A stretch of DNA of 64,000 nucleotides, from contig NZ_CP134772.1 of NCBI RefSeq assembly GCF_031882575.1, forward strand, positions 2,003,001 through 2,067,000, in the 5' to 3' direction. The notes beneath the pieces were generated by a model, which was given only the letters and a program-made list of their open reading frames with translations, searched no databases and had not been told where the DNA came from. The position numbers were made by a program, and so were the translations under genes. How positions within the stretch are numbered: the first letter of the stretch is position 1; each line of letters begins with the position of its first letter. This stretch comes from Pseudomonas sp. VD-NE ins (GTDB lineage: Bacteria; Pseudomonadota; Gammaproteobacteria; Pseudomonadales; Pseudomonadaceae). This document shows positions 10,601 to 18,357 of the stretch, in pieces.

Positions 10601-11232
10601 CCGAAACCCTGAATACCGACACTGGAGCCGAGGGTTGCATAACTTTTTGTCACGGCCACCCAGCGCGGGTTATGTTTGGGCAGTTGTGCGTGATACAGGT
10701 CAAGTTTTTGTGCGGAGCCCAGAAGCTTTACCAGTTTGCTGCGGTAGTTACCTTTTTCAGTATCGGCTTGCGATATTTCTCTGATCAGGTGAGGAGCTAT
10801 CAGTGGACGCTCGCTGGCCATTTCGAAAAGCAGTGTCGTCAATAAATAGCTGTCTTTTCCTGTTGACGACTTCATGTAGTGTTCGATATCAACAGCGCTG
10901 AATTGCAACGAGTTGATGAAAGAACGCCTGGGAACCCGGAAGAAGGTGTTTTTGCCATTTAACGGCTGACCGTCCAACGTTGCGCCCAAGGCATCGAGAG
11001 ATGCTCGGGTTATTGAGATATTGCCTATTTGCAGCGGGCCGAACACCGAGTCGGCGAGTTTCAACTGATCTACTTTGCTTTTGGCTATCGTGCCCGTTGT
11101 TTCATCAGTGCTGCGTTTGAGATCAATGGTCGAAGCATTATGCTCATTGCGTTCAAAACGCATGTCAGTGATAACGACGGCGTCTGTAATTTCCGCAGGT
11201 TCCAGTGACGCTTTACGTATCATGGTGGCCAT
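7687..11232 (-). CDS. TcdA/TcdB-type pore region plus RTX-like repeat protein, copy 1
   Basis: This 1181-residue protein has AAGGAA six bases before the ATG at 11232. Residues ~197-375 form a long hydrophobic, glycine-rich region (LRLGRSGGLIGG, MDHYVSAGLSI, FAGPVGLLAG, then acidic DDIDDYIEL) resembling the TcdA/TcdB pore-forming region of large clostridial, Mcf and FitD toxins. Residues ~475-650 hold sparse RTX-like turns (GGDDVIDARAG, LTGGDKNDRF, INAGPGNDRI), which usually bind calcium. The C-terminal ~500 residues have no recognised domain. There is no glycosyltransferase or protease module, so it could be a stand-alone translocator or pore. It is a close paralogue of the gene at 11419. Pore identity is by eye, from memory of the family. 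Confidence 0.88.
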   Translation of the reverse strand: MATMIRKASLEPAEITDAVVITDMRFERNEHNASTIDLKRSTDETTGTIAKSKVDQLKLADSVFGPLQIGNISITRASLDALGATLDGQPLNGKNTFFRVPRRSFINSLQFSAVDIEHYMKSSTGKDSYLLTTLLFEMASERPLIAPHLIREISQADTEKGNYRSKLVKLLGSAQKLDLYHAQLPKHNPRWVAVTKSYATLGSSVGIQGFGIFMGLRGVVDAVKTENTTEVAINSVGIGTEVGSIVADIAVSKIASNMLSAGQGALLDFARTRFALRLGRSGGLIGGALTLPFDIFTAVRSINAAENAAGKEAMDHYVSAGLSITSAAMTVILGTAALAGFSFAGPVGLLAGAILAIGSQVYGAVRIVDDIDDYIELTLDERWRTGWFSFCMMDPDQAVQNRYLLAKTRFQYAKQLKETAEKLLSGQLKDTTEAIVNGKFEVHLKPSQVLKRNWWTKQDSWETIQVPEIKGGDDVIDARAGVTKDTPGAELGTSAEHKGILWLISDGQDSIKGVEDKPNSFHYRAGKKQLTGGDKNDRFVFEGAGDLLVQNVQVSGYSTLKGGAGTDTLVLAGNNYTRRTDKKGYDVDLLAQTLQIIATDPSAEGGEKYTLHSLLESIENVETVSGASSVVTGSAQRNIIDSRGKDTINAGPGNDRIHVFYTGATASGEAGIDEYIINHRPGRVCIIEDGAEESTVLLNWKYELIDSWTIEDGSLLISSRFAFADDPKSVVIIKDIYKKNENNFVLQNNKLTFLTRDGYSLRLPDTPDLPDSIENDHNLEIEVVVVKKGTSEEPLILHASECLIEHQHEVSYYLPRSRKNTTFWSVKRAEAVVRLHLDYDISELTKVEAHFGSSEWKADRELFAGCDLLYHFGLNTVKLRAFAYAEGGSDPRNMTRILRTMAARPNYRVVLIFRGGVTVNAGLTPETDAYPLESHNPYGFDRWTTQLSLPLPRRTDQTPFQLPDTTPYKFDRAGCGSLFSHSEQTSIQNLEGTGATYLIHLVADIAIRLSTPGALANAPAALPCSSTWDLDATALGKVEIRLENNQLHVGTCIVHLPEYASEDLIDQVRVITEKGVVHTVELTFDRVYLDGLDARFFEEPDPSTALPEAFTAMANTEATVRNIALADNRPGALSYNFPARGWILHSDKSRVEYSALQVINRCSHQDLNLFAPPPLINEPPA

Positions 11233-11363
11233 CTGAACTTCCTTGTTCTGGCAGGTGTTAGCGCGAGGCGTGATAGTACGATCGATGTTTTAACGATGTA
11301 CATCAACGGGTTGTTGCTATGTATTGCGCGCGATGGCGCTGCTGGAAAACGCGGCGTGAAAAC

Positions 11364-11391
11364 AATAAACCGGCCTGACGGACGGTTTATT
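11364..11391 (-). terminator. Terminator after pore/RTX copy 2
   Basis: A perfect 9-bp inverted repeat (AATAAACCG / CGGTTTATT) is followed on the minus strand by TGTTTT. It lies 28 bp downstream of the stop at 11419 and separates the two large genes transcriptionally, at least partly. Confidence 0.65.
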
Positions 11392-11418
11392 AATACACTG
11401 ACGCCGTTTGGCCAGAGG

Positions 11419-14400
11419 TCAATTATCGGGCAGCGACACTGGTTTGGCGTTATGCTCGCATTGCCTGAAAACTACCAACTGCGAATAAGTTATTTCCCGG
11501 GATTTGTTACTGTCCAGAATCCATTTGCGGTTTGCCAGGTTGTACTTCAGCCTGCCTCGAGTACCGTCGCGCATTGCAATATTGCGCACGTAGAGCTCGG
11601 GTTTAACAAGCGAGGAAAGTTCCTCGGGCAACTCTTCCATGGTTGGCGGTTCAAAATATCTGGCGTCGAGGCTGTCTATATAAACCCGGTCGAAAGTCAG
11701 GTCCACGGTGTGGACCACGCCTTTTGGTCCAATGACAAAAATCTGGTCAATCAGATCTTCGGAATCGTACTGCGGCAGATGCAGGGTGACCGTGCCGATG
11801 TACAGCTTATTCCCGGACAGGACGACTTTGAAGTCTTTGATTTGTGTCGCATCGATACTCCAAGTGGATGAGTGGTCCAACCGGTTTTTGGCGGTCGCGA
11901 GGCCGCCCGGTGTCGAAAGCCGTGCCACCCTGTTTTCGTGCAAATGCAGCAAATAGGGGATACCTTCACCTTCAAGGTTTATGATCGAAGTTTGTTCGAG
12001 TAGAGGCTGGAACCGGATACAGGAACCACCCAGGTTCTGCGCGTAGCCTACGGGTAATTCGAAAACCACATCGTCGCGGGTTCTAAGCGGGAAACGCAGG
12101 TTGTGCCTGGTCTCTGTAAGTTTGACAACGTTGTGTTCATATTCTGCCGGAGGTACGGCGTACTTCTCTTCGAGGATCAGTGTATGGGATATTCCATCGC
12201 GAAATACCAGCATATAACCATGGATAGAGACCTTGGCTACGTGGTTCTTCAGGGCAGCATCAAGTGTCGTTTCTTTATACTGGCCGACGCCGGAGATCTG
12301 TAACCTGCTCTCGCCGAAGCAAAACAGAAAATTGCACGAGACATCGATCTTGTCCTTGTCAGCCGCTTCGTTCTTCCAAATGGCGGGGGTGGTGACAAAG
12401 AAAACCTGCGCACTGGTCATTTCGGCGTAATCGTAATCAAGAAAGATGCGGGTGCCGAAATTGGAATCGGGGAAGCTGTTGGTTAAGAAATGATGGTACG
12501 GGTTGTAGCGCTGAAGGTAATAGTCGGTGTTTTGCCGGGTCGGCACTCTGCACGCTACTTCGTGGAGGATGGTCACTTGTCCAGGGCGTCCCTGCTCGAT
12601 TCTTTTGGCGTTTATCTTGACGGGGTTGTTGTGTTCGATTGTTTCCGGCAAATCCGGTTTGAGGTGATACTTGTCGTGAGTAATGATGGTCAATTTGTCA
12701 TTTTGCAAAACCCTACGGCCATCTATTTGTTTGTATATGTTGTCGAAGGTTATTCTGCTTCTGCGAACGTAATGAAAGTCGAATTTCACTATGATGGTAA
12801 GACGGCATCTGTCCACCTCCCACTTCTCGATCTGGTCCATTCGCCAGCCCAACGAGATAATACTTTCGTCTACGCCATCTTCCGAGATGAGAACTCCACC
12901 CTCGGTCAATCCCACGTAATAATGATCCACTCCCGATTCACCGAATGCACTGGCGCCTGCCTTGTACAAATTAATCCGGTCGTCACCGGCGCCAGCATTG
13001 ATGGTGTCCGCGCCTTTTGAGACGATCATGTTGGAGGCTGCGGTGCCTGTGACAACGCTTCTTCCGTTTTGCAGCGTCTGAACGTTCTCAATGCTTTCGA
13101 GATGGGCCTTGAAGGAGTACGTCTCGCCATCCACTACGGACGGATCCGGGTTTGGCGTAAAAACTCGCAACGTGCCCGCCTCCAGATCGATGTGGTAGCC
13201 GCGGCCAAGGCTTGGGTACAACTCGTCGCTACCCAACATCAAGGTATCGCTGCCGGCACCACCTTCGAGTCGGGAAAACTCACGCCTTTCGACATGTCTT
13301 GCCAGGTCATCCGCCGAATTCTGGAAAATGAACGTGTCATCTTTATCACCCCCCGTGAGATTCTTTACGCCGTCAGTGTAATAAAAGAGATTGGGTTTAT
13401 CCGCGACACCGGTGACGGTGTCCCTGCCGCTACTGAGCAGCCACATAACACCTGTGGTTTCCCCCGGCGTCCCCAATACGGCACCTGGGGTTTCAGCCGT
13501 TACGCCGTCGCGAGCATCAATGGTATCGTCAAGGCCGACCACCACAGGGACATGCTTGATCCGCATGCTTCTGAGCCCCAACTGTTCTACAAGCTCGGGT
13601 CTTTTTATCAGGCGATCTTCATAGTTGCCGTGAACGACGGCTTCGATGGGGGTCCCCCCCGTCTCCTCGAGTAACTGTCGGGCAGTCGCTTGCATTCGTT
13701 TGGCAGTTTCGATTTTGGCTCTGGCCAGTTCATAGCGGTTTTTGATGTCCTGGTCTATTTCCTTAAACGGCACAAAGGCTGCCCATCCGACGCTCCACCG
13801 TTCTTCAGCGGTGAGTTCGATGTAGTCGTCGATTTCATCCACCATGCGTACGGCGCCGTAGATTTGCGATCCTACCGCCATAAAGATACCCGCCACGAGG
13901 CCGACCGGGCCGGCGAAGGCAAAACCGGCGTAGGCGGCAGCACCGAGAATGACGGTCATGGCGGCACTGGCAATGCTCAAACCACCGCTGACGTAATGAT
14001 CCATTGCCGCTTTGCCGGTTGCATTGCTGGCTGAGCTGAATTCCTTGACGGCGACGACGATATCGAACGGCAATGTGAATATGCCGCCGAGGAGTCCCCC
14101 GGACCGACCCAGTCGGAGCCCCATCCGGGTTTTGATGAAGTCCTTCAAGGCGCCACTGCCTGCCTCGATCATGTGCTGGCCGGCTTTGGTCACGGCAATG
14201 TCAGTGATAATCGAGGCCACCTCAGTGCCGACCCCGATGCTGTTGAAGATGATTTCACCCGGATCATCCCTCTTCACGGCATCGTAAATGCCGCGAATTC
14301 CCATGAACAGGCCAAAAGCCTGAACGCCGACGCTGGCCCCGACCGCGGAATAGTCCTTGATGATGAGCCAGCTCGGATTTTTGCGTTTGCTTGAATAGGC

Positions 14401-14949
14401 CTGGCGCAAATCGAGCGTCTGGGCGGAGTTCAACAGGCGAGCCATTTTGTTCGCGTATCCGCGATCCTTGACACTTGCCCCGAAGTCTTCCCTGATGACT
14501 GGCGGGGCAGTGTCCGGGCGCAGAACGGCGAGTTCGAACAGTAAGGAAGGCAGTAGATAGCCATCACCGAAAGTGGAAACTTTCATGCGCTTTTCGATGG
14601 CGGGATAACTGAGTTGCAGTGCGTTGATGAAAGACCGACTGGGCGTGCGAAAATGTGTGTTATGACCGGTTAACGGCTGGCCATCGATGGTTGCTCCCAG
14701 GGCATCCAGAGCTCGGCGTGTCACGGTGTAAGGCCCTATCCTGAGCGGTCCGAACAGGTCGTCGAGCACCTTGAGTTGACCGGGCTTTCGTCGGCTGGTC
14801 GAGGCAGACGTTTTTTCCGGCTCATCGGCGCTTGTCGCTTCGAAGTCGATTGTCTCGGCGGTGCGCTCAACGGCTGGCATCCCGTCGTCCAACGCTTTGA
14901 TGGTGTCATTCTGGGCATAGGTGCTTTTAACAGATTTCGGTTCTGACAT
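11419..14949 (-). CDS. TcdA/TcdB-type pore region plus RTX-like repeat protein, copy 2
   Basis: The start is placed at 14949 (MSEPKSVK, 1176 residues) because the preceding TGGAAGTTCCA resembles the AAGGAAGTTCAG of its paralogue; the longer reading from 15048 has no such support. It has the same layout as the 7687 gene: N-terminal domain with SRSFINALQ, hydrophobic pore-like region (RLGRSGGLLGG, MDHYVSGGLSI, FAGPVGLVAG, then EIDDYIEL), RTX-like turns (NLTGGDKDDTF, LEGGAGSDTL, INAGAGDDRI) and a conserved C-terminal block (STWSIDAT, YDSEDLIDQ, DLTFDRVY). It is the most upstream gene of the cluster and is followed by a hairpin terminator at 11364. No secretion signal is seen; type I secretion would fit the RTX turns, but no transporter genes are in view. 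Confidence 0.88.
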   Translation of the reverse strand: MSEPKSVKSTYAQNDTIKALDDGMPAVERTAETIDFEATSADEPEKTSASTSRRKPGQLKVLDDLFGPLRIGPYTVTRRALDALGATIDGQPLTGHNTHFRTPSRSFINALQLSYPAIEKRMKVSTFGDGYLLPSLLFELAVLRPDTAPPVIREDFGASVKDRGYANKMARLLNSAQTLDLRQAYSSKRKNPSWLIIKDYSAVGASVGVQAFGLFMGIRGIYDAVKRDDPGEIIFNSIGVGTEVASIITDIAVTKAGQHMIEAGSGALKDFIKTRMGLRLGRSGGLLGGIFTLPFDIVVAVKEFSSASNATGKAAMDHYVSGGLSIASAAMTVILGAAAYAGFAFAGPVGLVAGIFMAVGSQIYGAVRMVDEIDDYIELTAEERWSVGWAAFVPFKEIDQDIKNRYELARAKIETAKRMQATARQLLEETGGTPIEAVVHGNYEDRLIKRPELVEQLGLRSMRIKHVPVVVGLDDTIDARDGVTAETPGAVLGTPGETTGVMWLLSSGRDTVTGVADKPNLFYYTDGVKNLTGGDKDDTFIFQNSADDLARHVERREFSRLEGGAGSDTLMLGSDELYPSLGRGYHIDLEAGTLRVFTPNPDPSVVDGETYSFKAHLESIENVQTLQNGRSVVTGTAASNMIVSKGADTINAGAGDDRINLYKAGASAFGESGVDHYYVGLTEGGVLISEDGVDESIISLGWRMDQIEKWEVDRCRLTIIVKFDFHYVRRSRITFDNIYKQIDGRRVLQNDKLTIITHDKYHLKPDLPETIEHNNPVKINAKRIEQGRPGQVTILHEVACRVPTRQNTDYYLQRYNPYHHFLTNSFPDSNFGTRIFLDYDYAEMTSAQVFFVTTPAIWKNEAADKDKIDVSCNFLFCFGESRLQISGVGQYKETTLDAALKNHVAKVSIHGYMLVFRDGISHTLILEEKYAVPPAEYEHNVVKLTETRHNLRFPLRTRDDVVFELPVGYAQNLGGSCIRFQPLLEQTSIINLEGEGIPYLLHLHENRVARLSTPGGLATAKNRLDHSSTWSIDATQIKDFKVVLSGNKLYIGTVTLHLPQYDSEDLIDQIFVIGPKGVVHTVDLTFDRVYIDSLDARYFEPPTMEELPEELSSLVKPELYVRNIAMRDGTRGRLKYNLANRKWILDSNKSREITYSQLVVFRQCEHNAKPVSLPDN

Positions 14950-15048
14950 TGGAACTTCCATGTTCAATATATTCTGCAGTATGCAGAGCGGTGTTGCTGG
15001 TAGAGATATAACCTCATGTAATGCGAGTAAAGAGCTGATGTGTTGCAA

Positions 15049-15479
15049 TTAAAGAATTGAATAGAAGGTCAGCCATTTAAGCGGTAATGAATCTGCTACT
15101 TCTGGATGGAAGTCACTGCGTGCTTCCATTCAGAGCAATGTCTTCATTGTTTCAGGCGGGTTCATGGTCAGCGAGGGGGCATGGTTGTATCGAGGGGTGT
15201 GATGATTTTTATGACAGTATGTAAAATATTACGAAGTTTTTTTGTTGTCTGTAAATTGCGCTCAGCGCTCTCTGATAATAAGAAAGTTGTTTGCTCTGAT
15301 GTATCCGTCTGAAATTTCCCCTTGTCGGGTAAATGATCTGCTTTGCCGCTCGGGTGCGGTATATATGTCTTGAGGCGAAGGCAAACGATGCGAGACGTTA
15401 CCGCAGCTTGAGGCAGTTGCTTCTCAAAGTTGCGTGTAGCGGGGCGGGATCATTCAGAAGGAATAAGCCCGCCCGCGTT
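15049..15479. other. Intergenic region upstream of the toxin-like cluster
   Basis: No convincing gene. It holds the conserved element at 15352. At 15258-15273 there is a 16-base match (CTCAGCGCTCTCTGAT) to the 3' end of paralogue 4, where it encodes IRER plus stop. Translated on the minus strand, the surrounding 60 bases weakly resemble the C-terminal tail of the paralogues with a frameshift, so this may be the remnant of a lost fifth copy. AT-rich stretches near 15000-15060 could hold the cluster promoter. Confidence 0.5.
15352..15412. repeat. Conserved intergenic element, copy B
   Basis: Second copy of the element at 5564, upstream of the whole minus-strand cluster (about 400 bp before the start of the first large gene). 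The identical core is GTGCGGTATATATGT. A shorter match, TATGTATTGCG, is found near 11319, upstream of pore/RTX copy 1. Confidence 0.55.
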
Positions 15480-16109
15480 TCAATGGCTGCTGAGCAAAGA
15501 CGCCGCGCCGGCACCACCAAACAAACCGGCACTGATCCGGTTGAACCAGCTCTGGCCCTTACCACTGCGCAGATAACGCGCGGCACCGTGGGCTCCCAAT
15601 CCGTAGGCCAGCTTGCAGAGCAGATCGAGCACCGTCCAGGTCGCGATCATCACCAGCAACTGCGGTAGGAACGGCTGTTCGGCGCTGAGAAACTGCGGCA
15701 GGAATGCGGCGAAGAACAGGATGTCCTTCGGGTTGCTCGCGCCCAACACAAAAGCGCGGCCGAACAGCGTACGGAAGCGTGGCACCGGCGCTGCTTGCGG
15801 CACTTCGGCGCCGACCGAGGGTTGCCGGGATTGCTGCCAACTCTGCCAGGCAAGATAGAACAGGTACAAGGCACCGACGATCTTCAGGGCGCTGAAGAGT
15901 TTTTCCGAAGCGAGCAGCAACGCACCTAGCCCCAGAGCCGAGGCGCTGAGCAGGCAGATCGAAGCGCTGACACCGCCGAGAAAGGCCGGGTAAGAACGGC
16001 GTAATCCATAATTCAGACTGTTGCTGATCATCAACAGCGACAGTGGCCCCGGAATCAGGATCACCACCAGCGCAGCGCCGCTGAACAGCAGCCAGGTTTC
16101 CAGACTCAT
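15480..16109 (-). CDS. LysE/RhtB-family amino-acid exporter
   Basis: A 209-residue inner-membrane protein. The ATG at 16109 follows AAGGAGG, which decides it over the upstream start at 16163. It has the family layout of six hydrophobic segments, with IPGP in the first helix (residues ~18-21) and GASNPKDILFFAAFLPQF in the second half, both typical of LysE/RhtB exporters that expel amino acids such as lysine, threonine or homoserine lactone derivatives. The substrate cannot be read from sequence. It stands alone, downstream of the purine permease terminator. Confidence 0.92.
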   Translation of the reverse strand: MSLETWLLFSGAALVVILIPGPLSLLMISNSLNYGLRRSYPAFLGGVSASICLLSASALGLGALLLASEKLFSALKIVGALYLFYLAWQSWQQSRQPSVGAEVPQAAPVPRFRTLFGRAFVLGASNPKDILFFAAFLPQFLSAEQPFLPQLLVMIATWTVLDLLCKLAYGLGAHGAARYLRSGKGQSWFNRISAGLFGGAGAASLLSSH

Positions 16110-16145
16110 CACTTTCCTCCTTTTTTTGTTGTACTCAAGAATGTG

Positions 16146-16173
16146 CAAAAGCCCCACCCGCAAGGGTGAGGCT
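16146..16173 (-). terminator. Terminator of the NCS2 permease gene
   Basis: On the minus strand AGCCTCACCC TTGC GGGTGGGGCT is followed by TTTTG, 27 bp after the permease stop codon at 16200. Confidence 0.75.
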
Positions 16174-16199
16174 GATTTGAAGCTTGAACCGCGTGACGC

Positions 16200-17549
16200 T
16201 TACAAGAAGATGAACTTGGCGATGAAGATCGCGCAGAGCACCCACAGGCTCACGGAAATCTCTTTGTATTTACCGGTGCCGGCCTTCAGCGCGACGTAGG
16301 TAATGAAGCCCAGCGCGATGCCGTCGGCGACCGAGAAGGTCAGTGGCATCATGATCGCGGTGACGATCGCCGGGATCGCGTCAGTAGCTTCGTCCCATTC
16401 GATGTGGGCCATGCCGCCCATCATCAGCATCGCTACGTAAATCAGTGCACCGGCGGTGGCGTAAGCGGGAATCATGCCGGCTAGCGGTGCGAAGAACATC
16501 GCCGCTATAAATAGCACACCTACGGTGACTGCGGTAAGACCAGTCCGACCACCAGCGGCCACGCCGGCAGCACTTTCCACATAGCTTGTTACTGGAGGGA
16601 CACCAACCACGGCGCCGAAAACGCTGGAGGCACTGTCGGCTTTCATTGCGCGGGAGAGGTTTTCGATGCGGCCGTCGGCGTTCACCAGATTGGCGCGCTG
16701 GGCAACGCCCATCAGGGTGCCGGCGGTGTCGAACATGTGTACAAAGAGGAAGGCCAGGACCACGCTGATCATGCTGACGTTGAACACGCCGGCCACGTTC
16801 ATGGCCATGAAGGTCGGGGCCAGGCTCGGCGGGGTCGACATGATTCCTTCGTAATGCACGATGCCCAGGCCCCAACCGGCCAGGGTCACGGTGATGATGC
16901 TGATGAGGATTGCGCCGAACACGCGGTGGTAGCTGAGGATCGCAATCATCAGGAAGCAGATGGCCGCGAGCAGTGGGCCGGGTTCGCGCAGGGAGCCGAG
17001 TTTGATCAGGGTTGCGGGACTATCGACGACGATGCCTGCGGTTTTCAGGCCGATCAGACCGAGGAACAGACCGACACCGGCACCCATCGCGAAGCGCAGG
17101 CTGACCGGAATACTGTTGAGCAGCCACTCGCGAATCCGCGAGAAGGTCAGGATCATGAACAGCACACCGGAAACAAACACCGCACCGAGGGCGGTTTCCC
17201 AGTTGTACCCCATGGTGCCGACCACGGTGTAAGTGAAGAACGCATTGAGACCCATGCCCGGCGCCAGACCCACTGGCCAGTTGGCGTACAGGCCCATCAG
17301 CAGGCAGCCCAACGCGGCGGCGATACAGGTGGCGACGAAGGCTGCACCGTGATCGATCCCGGCATCGGCCATGATGTTCGGGTTGACGAAGATAATGTAG
17401 GCCATGGTGATGAAGGTTGTCAGACCGGCAATCAGCTCGGTCTTCACCGTGGTGCCATGCAAGCTGAGTTTGAACAGACGTTCCAGCAGACCACTGCGTA
17501 ATGGTGGCGAGAGGTCCAGCGTCGATGCTTCGGATTTGCGGCTTTCCAC
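16200..17549 (-). CDS. NCS2-family (AzgA-like) purine permease
   Basis: 449 residues beginning at a GTG codon (17549) with GAGGAG eight bases upstream. The protein is a multi-spanning inner-membrane carrier with the AzgA-type signatures GLTTFITMAYIIFVNP near residue 43, GMGLNAFFTYTVVG near 98 and VGVPPVTSYVESAAGV near 310. Such carriers import adenine, guanine, hypoxanthine or related purines with protons. The substrate is not decidable here. A sigma-70-like promoter and a structured leader lie upstream, which suggests regulation at the mRNA level. Start and family are secure. Confidence 0.93.
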   Translation of the reverse strand: MESRKSEASTLDLSPPLRSGLLERLFKLSLHGTTVKTELIAGLTTFITMAYIIFVNPNIMADAGIDHGAAFVATCIAAALGCLLMGLYANWPVGLAPGMGLNAFFTYTVVGTMGYNWETALGAVFVSGVLFMILTFSRIREWLLNSIPVSLRFAMGAGVGLFLGLIGLKTAGIVVDSPATLIKLGSLREPGPLLAAICFLMIAILSYHRVFGAILISIITVTLAGWGLGIVHYEGIMSTPPSLAPTFMAMNVAGVFNVSMISVVLAFLFVHMFDTAGTLMGVAQRANLVNADGRIENLSRAMKADSASSVFGAVVGVPPVTSYVESAAGVAAGGRTGLTAVTVGVLFIAAMFFAPLAGMIPAYATAGALIYVAMLMMGGMAHIEWDEATDAIPAIVTAIMMPLTFSVADGIALGFITYVALKAGTGKYKEISVSLWVLCAIFIAKFIFL

Positions 17550-17584
17550 AGCGAGTACTCCTCAAGAGTTTTATTGTTATTTCC

Positions 17585-17617
17585 AGGGCCGGACCCATGA
17601 GGGGTGGCAGCGGCCCT
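17585..17617 (-). promoter_or_regulatory. Leader hairpin upstream of purine permease
   Basis: AGGGCCG/CGGCCCT arms enclose an inner ACCC/GGGT stem, in the ~120-nt 5' leader between the candidate promoter and the ribosome binding site of the NCS2 permease. It could be a riboswitch or attenuator; proteobacterial xanthine-sensing leaders are known upstream of such permeases, but I cannot match the consensus by eye. Confidence 0.4.
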
Positions 17618-17670
17618 TTGAGGCATACGCGAATTTGTTGACCATGCGGTCAGGAACTCGCACGCTGTGG

Positions 17671-17698
17671 ATTATGCTTTTGTGTACAAATAAAGCAA
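17671..17698 (-). promoter_or_regulatory. Candidate sigma-70 promoter of purine permease
   Basis: On the minus strand TTGCTT, a 16-base spacer and CATAAT, about 120 bp before the GTG start. Both boxes are close to consensus. Confidence 0.5.
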
Positions 17699-17756
17699 AT
17701 ATTGTTTTTGGTTTTGTTTACGAAAGTTCCGTCGATAGGGATATATCGCTCTGAGA

Positions 17757-17819
17757 GCCTCATCGCTGGCAAGCCAGCTCCCACAGATCATTGTGGGAGC
17801 TGGCTTGCCAGCGATGAGG
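17757..17819. repeat. REP inverted pair
   Basis: GCCTCATCGCTGGCAAGCCAGC... and its exact reverse complement face each other around a short GATCAT centre, between the permease promoter and the 3' end of the MarR gene. This is the common Pseudomonas REP family and can form a long hairpin. Confidence 0.85.
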
Positions 17820-17828
17820 CCAAAACTG

Positions 17829-18275
17829 TCAATCGAAGGCTGCCTGACTTTTCCCTAAAGCCATATTCACCGCCAACCAGCCATTCACCGCCGCCTCCCC
17901 AGCCTCGGCAAACACTCGCTCCAGCAATTTCACCTGCTCACGCCGCAACGTCTGTTCAAACTTTGCACCTTCCGCCGTCAGCTCCAGCAGGCGTTTACGC
18001 TTGTCGGCCTCGGACGCCACGCTGTCCACCAGATGCATTTCCTGCAACTGCCGCAACGGCATGTTCAAGGCCTGCTTGCTCACGCCAAGCAATCCCAGCA
18101 ATTCCTTCACGCTCAAATTCGGATAACGCGCGATGAAAAACACAATGCGCTGATGCACCCGCGACAGCCCGCGGCGCTCGAGCATTTCATCAGCCTTGGC
18201 GGTGAACGCCTGATAGCCGAAGAAAAACGCTTCCATCGCCTGTTGTTGGCTGGCGGGGTTTTTAAGGTCAAGCAT
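17829..18275 (-). CDS. MarR-family transcriptional regulator
   Basis: A 148-residue winged helix-turn-helix protein. The recognition region lies about residues 52-80 (LSVKELLGLLGVSKQALN), followed by a wing with the DKRKRLLELT motif typical of MarR. MarR proteins act as dimers that bind palindromes and usually repress an adjacent operon until a ligand binds. It is transcribed divergently from the aminotransferase gene, with a palindrome between the two, so that gene is the likely target and autorepression is likely. Ligand unknown. No strong ribosome binding site precedes the ATG. Confidence 0.9.
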   Translation of the reverse strand: MLDLKNPASQQQAMEAFFFGYQAFTAKADEMLERRGLSRVHQRIVFFIARYPNLSVKELLGLLGVSKQALNMPLRQLQEMHLVDSVASEADKRKRLLELTAEGAKFEQTLRREQVKLLERVFAEAGEAAVNGWLAVNMALGKSQAAFD

Positions 18276-18307
18276 GTTGACGTACTCACTCAGGCTGTCG
18301 TAATTTC

Positions 18308-18324
18308 AGTCAACCAGTTTGACT
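18308..18324. promoter_or_regulatory. Palindromic candidate MarR operator
   Basis: AGTCAA CCAGT TTGACT is a perfect 6-bp inverted repeat with a 5-base centre, in the 82-bp space between the divergent MarR and aminotransferase genes. Each arm supplies a TTGACT, a near-consensus -35 box, one per direction, so a bound repressor would cover both promoters. Confidence 0.55.
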
Positions 18325-18357
18325 CATTTTTCGCATCCCTTGCTACCGGTGACCGCC

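Noticed and set aside
16737..17501. 254-codon plus-strand reading opposite the purine permease
   Set aside because: Low-complexity His/Gln/Asp-rich antisense frame of a membrane-protein gene.
17757..17819. CRISPR-like repeats
   Set aside because: Repeats are isolated inverted pairs of REP type, without regular spacers.
18319..18357. TTG start of the aminotransferase 39 bases upstream
   Set aside because: The TTG lies inside the palindrome and candidate -35 box; the ATG at 18358 begins the family-typical N-terminus.
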